64,000 bases of DNA from Rachycentron canadum (lineage: Eukaryota > Chordata > Actinopteri > Carangiformes > Rachycentridae), in NCBI GenBank assembly GCA_038496675.1, contig CM076654.1:13540981-13604980 (forward strand), read 5' to 3'. Numbering within the stretch: position 1 is the first letter of the stretch; every line of letters starts with the position of its first letter. Shown piece by piece: positions 35,861-47,664 of the stretch. The notes under the pieces were generated by a model, which saw only the letters and a list, made by a program, of their open reading frames with translations, was not told the DNA's origin and searched no databases. Position numbers and translations under genes: made by a program.

Positions 35861-38800
35861 CTAAGCGAAGTGAACAAAGCCTTTTGGCCAGGATAAAATT
35901 TCCTTATGACATCTGCAGTCTAGAGTCTCAGTCTCAGAATATCGCAACTGCTGATGCTGCAATAGTCTAGTACTTAACAAGCTGACTGAGTTATGTAAGT
36001 AATGCAAGAGCTCAGGGGCTGAGGCCACTTGTAGCCATCATCATTTTATATCCACAAAGAAGAGGCCTGCGGTGCACATGGGGTGGGGGTGGGTTATATT
36101 TTCTGGAGCTTTAATCAATTCAAAAAAAAAAAAAAAGGTTATGCACAGACAGTAGAATATCCTCAGGTCTGTCTTCGTGATCACAATCATCCCAAGCAAT
36201 ATGGTCACTTAACTCCCAACACAGTGCTCCTGTTCTCTGTTGTTGTAAGTTGTCTACAGCAGCAGCAGCAGGGCGCAGACTGATGCAGTGATGTAATTCA
36301 ATAGAATCTAGAGATATTGGCTGCTTGGTGGCCAGCAGGGAAATATAGTGTACAGTTTAATGCTCCATTAGAGGCCTTCTGCCTGGTGTGTCCACTTTCC
36401 AACCACATGAGGGGTGAAGATGATTGACTGGATCTGATAGAGAGCTGGAGGTTGCCCCTCAACGGACCACATACTAGAGCAGTCTTACATCACCAAACAT
36501 CCCACTGCCTCTGTTTGAGATGGGCAGCTCTCAGTGTTAGATAAACACTGGCATGAACTAGATTGCACATGCTACGGTTGGCCATATTAGCCAATTAATT
36601 AAATGTATGTAGTTTTTATTTCCTTGGGACAGGGTATTGTAAGAGGTAAAATCTCAGCAGATTCAGTTTCCAAATCATTTCATCAACATCACTGTAAACC
36701 AGCAGTGTTGTAGTTTTTATCTTTTCTTTTAACTGTTTCTATATGCATATAAGGTAGTTCAAATTTAGCCAGGGTTTCCGTTGTGTATGCAGGAAGCACT
36801 GTACTTTTGAACATCTAGATTATGCAAACGCTATGACATCAAGCTTATCAATGATTCATACGTAAATCTTATGTAATGCATTTCCCTACAACCTAGGCCA
36901 AAATAAACACCTGTTGTGTAGCGCTCTATGAGATTAACGTGCCTCAAAGGAAGCTACATTAGGTTCCTGTTGAGAACATGACACAGAACAACAAGGTGAC
37001 ATAACAACAAGGTAATCTTCGAGAAAAAGCTAACAAAAGTTTAAATTGCATTTCACTGAGTTACGCCTACAGAAAGAAATTATGACAAATTATGTTGAGG
37101 CAGTTATCCAGACAAAAACGTGTGGTTAAAGTAGAAGTTCAAGTTGTTCAAGATAAAGCTTAATAGCACAGACTATAAAATTAGGATGTGAACAGGCAAG
37201 AAAAACAGCTTTGAGCACTTGATAGCTTTTCAACGTGACTGAAAACAGAGACATTTTACTTTTTATTCATCATCAGACTGTACTTGAACAATGTGTGTGT
37301 CTTCTGCCTCAGCCTTGAAAACAAAGATTTAAGGATTGAGTTTAAGACTAGCAGGGTTGGAAATTTCCTGAAGGCAAACTGGGTAAAAAAACTGTAAAAT
37401 GACCATCTGGCCTTTACTGCTGTTGCTGACAGTGCTGACTGTTTGAACCCTCAGTAAACCTGCATCCTGTTAATTACATGATTAACTATAGCAACAGTGA
37501 ACAAGGCCAAGTAGGTAAAACCAGTTTTATTTGGTTTGTGTGTGTGTACATCCATATAGAGGTGTTTTTCCACTGTTGGATCCTGACAGTTTAAAAAAAT
37601 GCAGTCAGTATTTTTTTTTCTATTCTACAAATGATTAAAAAATATTTTCTATTGAGATTATTCTGCAAAATAAATTTGTCTTTCATATGATTAGTGCCAA
37701 TTGTCCTTAGTTTTTGAAAACCCTGACATTTCCAGTAAATATTGCAAACAAAGGCTCTTTCCTTCACAGAGTCCTAAATACAATACAATGTGAAACCTGT
37801 AATGAGTTGAATTTTAGCTCTCTGTGGTTTATTTTGATTTGCTCAAAAGGATTTTGGTATTTTGATAATATATATATTTGGTAAATTAAATTGTTGCCAA
37901 CTTCACTGAATCGGTCACTCCAGCTCATTTTATGTAGCTATAGATAGAAGCCTGTATCTAAAAAGTTTGTCATGGTAAAAATGAAAATGTTCATATTCAA
38001 ATTATGAGCCAAAAAGTCACATTTTTGTGTAATAGTTACTCCGTTGTCAGGATGTTTCATGTGTCATTTGTTTTTCCATTCATATTTATTCACCCCTTAA
38101 TAATCTAGTGACTTGTTGATTTCCCCCAGTGCATGCTGGGAGAGGCTCCTGCCTGAGTGTGATGGAGAGTGCCAGACAGATGATCTGTGTTTGCTCTAGT
38201 AATTGCCTGAAAACTGGGTAAGCATCTCTTTGAAAAGTGGCTCGATGGGCATTGAGTGAGTGAGGCGCTAGCTGCCCTGTTTACCCCTCAGCAGCAGCAG
38301 CAGCAGCAGCACTCGGCCTCTCTGCTCTGAGCACAGCTGTCCCTCGGCCTGTGGAGAGTCCTGCTCTGACCTACGGGCCTGGGGGGGTGAAGCCTTGGGA
38401 ATGGGACGCTCGACTGTAGACAGATGCTTCAGGCACTTCGGGCCAGATAAGACTCTGCAGTTGGATGAGGATTATAGATGGAAAGTAATGACTCAGTGCA
38501 TTTTGACATGAAAATAGAAAGAAGAGCAGCTATTTATAGACGACCACAGAAAATGTAATAAACCTGGGAATAATTATTCCTGGTAGATGAACGGGGGGGG
38601 TTGTGGATGAATTTCTTCGACTTTCAGTGCTGACTGTTTTGACGATGTGTCCCGACTCACAAGGCTGTCTGCAGTGATAAGCTGGCAGACTGTTTCCCAG
38701 CTGATGCTCCTTCCTGTGTGAGACTGTGAGGCTTTAGGACCTTGAGGTTTGTACTGCAAAGGGCAGCTCCTCCCCCTCCTCCTCCTCCTCCTCCTCCTCC

Positions 38801-39001
38801 CACTGAAGGCTGTTTACCAAGAAAACAGACCCTCTGACAAAAACAAGGGCTGGGACTCCAGTGAGAGGAGCAGTGTGACTGATGCACATTCAGCACAGGC
38901 TCTTCACCCACCATAAACATCCTAGACTTGGTTTCCTCTCTTCTGATTGTCGGAGAAAAGGCAGCATGTTGTCGGTTCACTCAGCCCGTCATCTCTGCAA
39001 A
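35861..39001. other. thada-family 3' UTR and pik3ip1 upstream region
   Basis: No coding exon is recognisable. The left part is the likely 3' UTR of the thada-family gene; an AATAAA at 36902-36907, about 1.04 kb past the stop, is a candidate polyadenylation signal. The right part leads to pik3ip1 and contains a GCATGCTGGGA element (38131-38141, ZNF143/Staf-like on the minus strand), a (CAG)7 run (38289-38310) and a (CCT)n tract (38768-38801). The frame upstream of the pik3ip1 ATG stays open back to 38882 with other Met codons, but no homology supports using them. Confidence 0.55.
38768..38801. repeat. (CCT)n tract upstream of pik3ip1
   Basis: A run of CCT triplets about 200 bp before the pik3ip1 start. 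It is a polypyrimidine/polypurine tract in the probable promoter or 5' UTR. Confidence 0.85.
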
Positions 39002-42000
39002 ATGTTTCTCTCTCTGCACGTTGTTTTCCTGAGCCTGGCGATGATAGAGAGCAGTGCATCAAATGGAAACCAGAAAGGTAAAATCATGTATTATTGACTG
39101 TTTTTGCTTCATTTGTTGTGAACACATCACCCAATCTAGCCAGGTTTACAAATTACATGTATAAAAATAATGATGATGATTTTTTCTTCTCATCTTTTTC
39201 GATTGCTCAATCTCTTATGTTTGTTATTCTCAGATTGCATAAGATCCAATGGTGTGGAGTACAGAGGCGAACAGGAGAGCTCCTTCTCAGGTCTGACCTG
39301 TCTGAACTGGTCCAACACTTCTAGAGACTATGATGTTCAAATCCATCCTGATTCTCAGACAGGTAAACAACTGATGTGTCTTTTTACACAGAGGCTGGGG
39401 AATCACACATTTCATGAGCGATGAGTGTGATTTCTCTCCCTGTGTTGGGCTCGTACTTCAGTATAAATCAGCAGGAGACAGGTGATTTTGAATGTCTCTG
39501 ATTGTTGATGGGAACAACAACTGTCTCCTCTGAACACCTTTTTAGCTTCTCATACAGTGCAGTGCTGTAGTTTCCCATAAATGCTCAAAGCAACAAAAAC
39601 AGATAATATTTACACACTTCAGATACTGCGCCACTGATTTGTGTGTTTATAGTGTTAAATAGCTTCTTTCTCACAGCAGCGGCTGTTTCCTGTCTTTGTG
39701 CTCATGGCGGCTTGTTCATTGTAGTGTGACAAAGAAGTGTTAATGATTAATGAATCCAGTGGTTTACCCACACACCGACAGACAGACACAGAGAGGCCTG
39801 TAACTCCACGAGGCATCTGAAACAGCCGTGGTGTTTTTATCGTTCCTCTTGTAGGTGTTGGAGATCACAATTGCTGCAGAAACCCAGACTCCTCTGAGAG
39901 GCCTTGGTGCTACATTGCTGGCCCAGATGGGACGGTGCAGAGACAGTTCTGTGCAATTAAAACATGCAAAGGTAGGTAAACATTGAACATAACAATAATC
40001 ATTTACATGTGTGACATTTATAGAAAAACTCCAGATACAAAAGTACAGCAAAGACAAATATCCACATTCCCAATTAATGATAAGTGACACTGGAACAGCA
40101 GCTTTTCTCAGACTACGTTCTCTTGATGCTGCAATTACTTTTTCTCCCCTGTAAACCTCTCATTAGTTTAAAAAGTTGGCCATGCTAGAGAAAATAATGA
40201 GCTGAAATTTTTGTTGCTATGCAAATGTTCTAATTATTCAACACACAAAAAAGAGTGATGGGAGAGGATGCAGCCAAGTTTTAAACTTTTTTGGGCCAAT
40301 AAAAAACTTTGACCACAAATAACAAAAAAAAATGTGCTCATTAGAGAGATCATTTACTTTCTTTTACTTTTCCCACTTAAAAATATTAGTACTGTAGTAG
40401 GTCAGTTGGTCAGTGCTAAGTCTTATATGCTTTGCCTTTGTTCCATTTTGTCTTGGAAGCCAACCCAAGTCACACAATAACAAAGCCCTGCAGTCACATG
40501 GCAGACAGTTGAATTTAAAGAGAGTTGACCACACCCTGAAAATGCATTTGCAGAGAAACAGTTTCCCCATAGAGACAGCAGCTGATTGGCTGCTGAGATT
40601 TATGACTTCATGCCCTTTAACTGCAGACTTGGTAAACAACAACTCCTATCAAGGAAATGGAAAAAAAAAAAAAAAAAAAAAAAAAAAGTTAAAGACCACA
40701 TGGTGATATCCGCATTTGAGCCTTCCTGTCTCATGAAACAGTCAAGCATACAGAGCCTGTGTCTCTGGCTCATGTGAAAAACGCAAGCGCTCACAACTGA
40801 TTTATGTTCCAACAGCTAAATGAGAGCAGAGTTAGTCGTGCTGTCGAGGAGGTTTTTGCGTCAGTGGTAATGTTATTGGACCAACAGTAATTTGAAACCA
40901 CACGGTGCAGATAATGCAGTCAGGTCAAATCAACACAAAGTGTTTTCTAAATGCATCAAGTGTCTCCACAAACTTCACAACAAAAGAACATTAACAACAG
41001 ATATAAAGATACATTTAGATTAAGTACCAGGCATATAAACATTAAGAATTCATTCTTGCAGCGTTATGTGGTATAAGTAATTAGAGGGCTAAACTGTTAT
41101 GTGTTAAGTCCTTTTAATGTGCATGAATTAGCATAGAGGGAATAGTCTATGTAGTTTGATAATAGGATATAGATATGGATAAAATCCATATATATACTGT
41201 GTATATAATTATAATATGTCATTAATATTTTGATATATGCTGGGATAAAGGACATTTTCTGGAAAATAATTGAATAACTTGAAACACAACCTTTCTGGCT
41301 AATACAGCAAATTTAATTATTAGTTGCCCATTAAAGATATTTCATCTCAATCATATAAAAATAAAATAGTCATAAAGTTAATTGATTTACAAAGGCAATA
41401 ATCTAGTATACCTTGAGTAATTAAAGGTAGAAATACCAAGGTATAAATGATTTGATTACAAAATATTTGATGATATACAACATAAATTTATAGTGGCCGA
41501 GAATATATTTGTAATTTTGCCTAATTTGTTTCATTAAAGTATTAAAGTAACTGATCTTGATCAAATAAACAGTTTATTTGTCTAAAACCAACAGTTACCT
41601 GTATCTCATGGACACAATTCACTTTAATCAACAGAGACATGACTCACACCGTCTTCAGTTAAAAGTCATTGAAACTGTTGTTTATCACATTGCATTGTTC
41701 GATTGTGATTTCAGAACAAGGTTCTACTGTGGCAGCAGAGGCCGAATCCCTCATTCGAATAGGAACCACTCCCTCCACAGGGAGCTTTCAGTTGGCCAAG
41801 TCAGGACCTTCTCAGGGAGAAGTTGCTGCAGTGCAGCCAGTGATGGGAATCAGCCAGCGAGTGCGCACAGGACCCAAAAAGAAGAAGGACCTTGGCACAC
41901 TGGGTATGTTTGTAGCTGCTCTGACAACATACAGTATATGATATGATATGATATTGGTGGTACACACTAACTTGTGCTCTTATTTTGTTTGTTCAGGCTA

Positions 42001-44347
42001 CGTCCTTGGCATACTCATGATTGCAATTATAATCGTCCTAGGAGTTGGCATCACCTTTGGCTACTTCTATAAGAGGTCAGTGTCCAAATCAAAAGTCATC
42101 ACATTTGTTTCAGTAATGGAGGAATTTAATGACAGAGGACCCAGCATAGAGCATTGATTTATCAGGCGTTTATAAAGCAAAAATATGATACTGGAGACTC
42201 GGAGCCTTTGTGCTGCTGGTAGCTTTGAGATGTGCAGGACAAATGTAGCCACTATGTTGAGCTGAATCACATAATAGCACGCATGTTAATGGTCTCTAGA
42301 GTTTAGGGCACCAGCTGTTGTCCACATTCCCCAACAATGCTCCCTGTTGTTCCACTTGGGTGTAATGAAGCCATTTGAATTTTTTTTGTTACAACAACCA
42401 CAACAGAACAGAGGTAGAACAAGGCACGAAATGAAGCTCCTGCAGTCTATTTTAAGTATTCTTGGTTCACATTCTTGAAAGAGAAGGGAGCGGGGAGGTT
42501 GGGTTGGATGGGATGGAGAAGCCCTCGCATTCACTGCAGTTATATAATATGCAAAATGAGGGGTACTCTGATTCCTTTTGGCACAGCACAAAATGCCCTT
42601 ACAGATCTGGGCTTGGCTGTCAAATCTGATTAGCAGTGCCCCTGTATTTGTTTTCTATTTTTAGGTGGTGATTATTAATAAGGAGGAGCAGCATATTATG
42701 TCACAGGGTTTATATCTGCCCTCAGTGTACAGTGACATCACCCTCAATAATGTGACTGATGTGCTACATGCTCATATTCAGTTGCTGATCATCATCATGC
42801 TGTACGCCTTCTACAATATAAATGACTCTTTGCACTCCAGGCCACAGAGGGTGTGACGACACACAGAGGTTCATACTATATCCTGACAATAGGACTAACA
42901 GTAGGACTATGAAGTGTGTTGAATGGGACACTGTTCCCTTGCAGGCTTCCCATGAATCTGAAAAGCTGAAGGCTCTGTAGTGATGGCCTCAAGCTTGTCA
43001 TTAGCTCAGCACAAATACTGGGAATGGGGACACAGCAATCTTGAGTACTTAAACAGGTCCATCACAGTTTCAGGTTTTGGGCAAGAAATAATTTGGCACA
43101 TAATCCAACCTAAAACTTTAGTTATATTTTTACACTATTTTGAACAAATTATACAAACATGTTAATTACTGAGCTTTAGAGGTGCTTTTAGGTAGATTTT
43201 GTTAATGGACAGGGTCAAGCTTTCCACTCGTTTCCTGTCTTTATGCGAAGCTGGGCCAACTAGCTGATGTGGTATTCATCTCCACAACTTATTCCCAGCG
43301 AGAAACCAGAAAAGTTTGTGGGAAATGTGAAAAAGCAAAAACTAAAATTAAAAACTAAAACTAAAATTAACTACACCCTTGTGTAAAGAATCAGTGGTGA
43401 TGTGCAGGGTTTGAGTTGCACAATGCACAGCACTGAAGCAGGTGGCAAGCAGGTATTTTGAGTCCAAGAATATATTAGCCTGTCTTGGCTCTAGATCAGT
43501 AGAAAGCAGCCTCATGCTGCTTCCCATCACTGTTGCCTTGGAGTAGATAAACTCCTTGCCAGCTTGTCAGCTCCCTGTTCCCCTTCACCATCTGTCCCTC
43601 GACTTTGTTACAGACCAGGCACTGGTAAAGAGGACCTTATCTAAATACAGTATGATATCAGAAGCTTCTTATCGTGAATATTTGGCTTGGGTGGCCCACA
43701 AATGCACTGCAGTAACAAGCATCAGCTACAAGAATACTTAAGACATCATCATAAGCCTTGTTTTTATTCTTATACCAACAAAATACATTTTGACACACTG
43801 GTCATTTGAATGAAAGTCTAGAAATAATGAAAATCTGTTCAGCTCTACAGAACAATTTAGCTTGTTTTGGGTTTCTGGTCCATAACTTTCAATTTCACCA
43901 CTCTCATAATATCGTTTTTGGCCGCAGCAGGCAGCTGTGCTGAGTGGAAATCTCTGATAAACAGCAGGCACACAGTTAGTGACTATCTGGTAAACACAGT
44001 GGAGCATTTAGCAGCTAAAGAACCAGATATTTCCTTCATCGGTTGATAGAGACTGAAACTGAGTTGACTTGAAATGTGATTATTCGTGTTTTGCTGACAG
44101 CATGATTAATCTCTGTGTGTTGGCATTTAGGGGTCGGGACTTTAAGAAGCAGCATGACCAGCGAGTGTATGAGCGTGAGATGCAGAGGATCACCCTACCC
44201 CTGTCAGCTTTCTCCAACCCCACCTGTGAGCTGGTAGATGAGAACACAATCGTAATCACAGCTGAGCACGAGACAACCCCCGTCCAGGAAGGTGTGGATG
44301 GAGGAGACCCCCTCATGGGCCAGCAAGCTGGTACCCCTGGAGCATGA
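39002..44347 (+). CDS. pik3ip1: Phosphoinositide-3-kinase-interacting protein 1
   Basis: Single-pass type I membrane protein that damps PI3K by binding its catalytic subunit through the cytoplasmic tail. Six exons: 39002-39077, 39234-39362, 39855-39971, 41715-41903, 41997-42075 and 44131-44347. They give 268 aa (human 263). In order: a signal peptide (FLSLHVVFLSLAM), an extracellular kringle (Cys 27-106, with CRNPD and RPWCYIAG), a Ser/Thr-rich stalk ending AAVQPVMGISQRVR, a transmembrane helix (about 171-193, LGILMIAIIIVLGVGITFGY) and a conserved tail with YEREMQRITLPLSAFSNPTC and a C-terminal GTPGA. The ATG at 39002 is preferred because it starts directly at the signal peptide and has A at -3; in-frame ATGs at 38966 and 38882 would add an unusual N-terminal extension. 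The kringle has seven cysteines: Cys75 replaces the Tyr usual in YCRNP. limk2 is the convergent neighbour, as in human. Confidence 0.96.
40661..40687. repeat. A27 homopolymer in pik3ip1 intron 3
   Basis: A run of 27 A within the 1.7-kb intron between exons 3 and 4. I see no flanking target-site duplication or retroposed sequence, and nothing else recognisable in this intron. Confidence 0.8.
42076..44130. other. pik3ip1 intron 5, nothing recognisable
   Basis: The largest pik3ip1 intron (2.06 kb). Short open frames on both strands match nothing I know and lack splice-consistent continuations. A small direct repeat of AAAACTAAAATTA units lies near 43337-43370. Confidence 0.6.
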
Positions 44348-45345
44348 GTGGCACGTCAAACAGGATGTGATATGTTTTTGTGGACCAAAACACTCCCATC
44401 TCCCTGTTTCTCCTTTCCACATCCCTGAGTAACATCTGTTTTTAAAAAGGAGAAGGATAGAAGTCTTCGCTCCAAAGACTTGAACCGAATGCTGTGTCCT
44501 CTGTGCCCCATTTTCTTTGGGTTTATACATCTGAGGCACAAAAAAGCTGACAAATAAGCTGACACACATTGGGCACAGTCTGAACAACTAGAAACCATTC
44601 AGGTCAATCTGTTAAGTGTCATGAGGTCTTAACTCTTCATATTTCAGACATTTAATGGCCAAGAATATATGGTCATGGGCTGTCCCCGTAAATAACAGTA
44701 TATAATCGCTTGTATAATATTGAGTCAAATGGACGTTGATGAGTATATGTTTATAATGTTGAAACCAATTCTTTGTAAGGAGATGGTGAATGGAGTGGGA
44801 TAATGTTCATAATGCTTTGTTTTTTGGTATGTTTCCACATGGAAGAGGTGCTCACCACAGGAGGTGCCGTTACATGATGAATATGTGGTTGATTTTCATT
44901 TATACTGACCCACTGGCTGTGCCGAGTTTGACGCGGACAAAAAAAAATGTGACTGGTTTGTCTTGGAGGCACTCTGGTTACACAGATGTGTCCAAAAATA
45001 GCCATCCTCTTCTGGAGACAGGATGAGCGAACATGAGATAAAACAGGCCCACTAAAGACAAGGAAGGCCTCCAACTCAGAAATTGCCTTAGCATGATACT
45101 TATGAATGTATTCGTTTATCTTTTCCCATTTTTTTTTCCTCTTTGTGTTTGACTGACATAGCAATGGTGGTCATTGGCAGACATGAAAGAGGACTTGCCC
45201 TTTTCTTCCACAGGTTAAGGAGTGACAGGAAATACAGAGTGCTCTCAGGAAGCGTGAGAGACAGTAGTTAGTCCTCAGGACAAAATAGCACTGCCACAAC
45301 ATAGAGCAGATGGTATGAGCAAGAGAAAGTCTGAAATCTTCAGGA

Positions 45346-45384
<39 letters not shown>

Positions 45385-47664
45385 TGAGAGTGTGAGAAGT
45401 GCTGAAGAAGTCTGGTGTCTGGATTAGATTCAGACATTTGAGTTATGCACTTGATGCTTCAGGGTAGAGACAGGAGTGGAGTAGAAGCAGTCCAAAGTTT
45501 GTGTTCATTCGAAAACATGAGTGCATGTACGCGGTTACCTGCTTTATGTTTGTATTCAGGTGCCGCGTTTTGCATCTTAAAAAGTAGAACTACTCATTAT
45601 AGAAGACATTTATAAAATACCTGCCTGTAAACAGAAATCATTGAGGATTTTAGTTTTTTGATGCACACGAGACAGTTACTTCCCAGTATTTTTCCAGGTT
45701 GCTTACCAATCATCACTCCTGATGTTTGTGACTGTTGCTGGATCCACATCACTGGTAATGTTTGGTTACAGCTTCCTCATTACTTTGTGTCTGTGCTGGC
45801 TGTGGTTATTTTTTTCTTCATATAAAAAAATGTTTTCACAGTACTGTTCAGCATTTGAATTTGGTAATTGTTTTTGTATAAATGCAGATTTTCACTACTG
45901 AGACTGAAATAAAACAGCAAACAGACATTGTGGTGTGTTGTAGTCTGTATATTTTAAATGACAGATGTAGACCAGAACAACATAAGACAGCAGGGACACT
46001 CGGGCTTCAACAAGTTGTTTTTCAAAGTTTGTTCAGTTGGATATTGTTGCACCACTCCCTCTGTTGGCAGCTCTTAGAAGTACATCATTTTAGTCATTGT
46101 GGTCCTGAGAAAGCAGGTGAAGTTAATAAGGTAAGAGAAAGATTTGAGGAGGCTTCTGAAGACAAACCAACAGCTACAGAAACAAAAAAAGAAGTTTAGA
46201 TCTCTGGATTTCTTTCTGATTATTTTGAATTAGATATGAGAGTAACCTTAATGCTTAAGTGTTTTTGCTGATCCACAACTCTATTTCAAGGTAATTTAGG
46301 GCTTAAAGTAATGATTGTTAAACAATTTCACTTTTTTATCATTATGCCTAAGACAACAAATAGTCAAATATGCAAGTATTAATAGTACCTATTATATATC
46401 ATTTTGACTCATTATTCATTACTAATTTTCTATCTGAATTTTAGTTTGTCATTTACCTTCCTTCTTCCTTTCATATCTGCAGTGTGTGTTTTAAGGTTGA
46501 CACAGATCTAAAAAATTATTTAACTGTGGTCCTGAATTGTAACAGAATAACTGATTCTAACAATTTTCTTGATGTTCAAAATTGAAGAATGACAACAAAA
46601 AGGAAACTTTCTGAAGGTTTATTTATGAAACACTGAAGTGATATAAATAATAGTGGTTACAACTGGTCGTCAGTACCTTGCATGGTGATAGCAAATCAGG
46701 TAAAAACGTCCATGGTTGACGAAATGTAAATCTACAAATCCCATTAAAAATGATGTCCAATTAAAGGCATAATAATATGTACATATTTATATACATTACT
46801 TAAGAATAAAAATCCCATTTTTATGTACAAGGCAATATTTTATGGTCAACTCTTGCATGATTATGTCTGAGAGTTATTAATGAGAGATCTCCAGTTTCAC
46901 AACAGCTTCTGTCCTGTCTTAAAACAGTCATCAGGAGAAACTTTGAACAAAATGTCAAAATCTAAATAGTGTTAATTCATCATTCTAAGATGGTAATTAA
47001 TTCAAATCATTAGACTAAAAATTACAGAAACCTACTAGTATCCATCTCGTCAAAAATGACATCAGTGGTGTTTAGACAAAAAAAACTATTTGGGGTCAGT
47101 GTTTGTTCTGTTTCCACTGCTGCTCCTGTTTTCTTCAAGACCTATTTACTTGGACATGTCAATCAGCTTAACTTTCAAGCCTCTTTGTTTCCTTTGCTGC
47201 TTCAGTGAAGTGAGTTTTCCTCTGGGAGGACTGATCTGTGCATTCCACACATGGCAAACAACAACTTCAGAGCCAGGAAAACAAAACAGCTGTCACATGT
47301 GGACTCAGAGGTTTTCCCACCTTATAAAGATGCTCATTCTCTGTCAAGGACAGGATCACAGCAAGCTGCGTTGTGTCTCTATACACAGTAAACATTAGTA
47401 CAACCCTGTGTGCGTTGAGTTTGGGTTGAGTAGGGTTTCTAAAAAAAATTATATTTAACACTTTTTTTTTTTTGAAATGTGTCTTTCCACTCATATTACA
47501 GTTGAGTGAAACTCTCATAGTTAAGGTCCCATACAGGCAGAACATGGTCCAGCTACCTCAGGTTATCCAGTCCTAATATGGCTCGGGTTCAATGCAGTTT
47601 TCCTCTTTTTCACATCCACAGTATTAGTGCAGCAGTTCAGAGGGGTCAAAGGGAGGTGCAGGTC
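44348..47664. other. Convergent 3' ends of pik3ip1 and limk2
   Basis: No coding exon is visible. A plus-strand AATAAA at 45908-45913 (about 1.56 kb past the pik3ip1 stop) and a minus-strand AATAAA at 46618-46623 (about 1.04 kb past the limk2 stop) are candidate polyadenylation signals. If both are used, the two transcripts end about 0.7 kb apart without overlap. A (GT)n microsatellite sits at 45348-45378. Confidence 0.5.
45348..45378. repeat. (GT)n microsatellite
   Basis: About fifteen GT dinucleotides in the probable pik3ip1 3' UTR, followed by a GA-rich stretch. Confidence 0.9.

Noticed and set aside
38657..38980. 107-aa minus-strand open frame with a poly-glycine run
   Set aside because: The glycines come from the (CCT)n repeat read on the opposite strand; no homology.
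40661..40687. A-run as the tail of a retroposed gene or SINE
   Set aside because: No retroposed coding or RNA-derived sequence precedes it and no target-site duplication is visible, so I treat it as a simple homopolymer.
45882..46199. 105-aa plus-strand open frame between pik3ip1 and limk2
   Set aside because: AT-rich, begins at the probable pik3ip1 polyadenylation region, and shows no recognisable domain or splice continuation.
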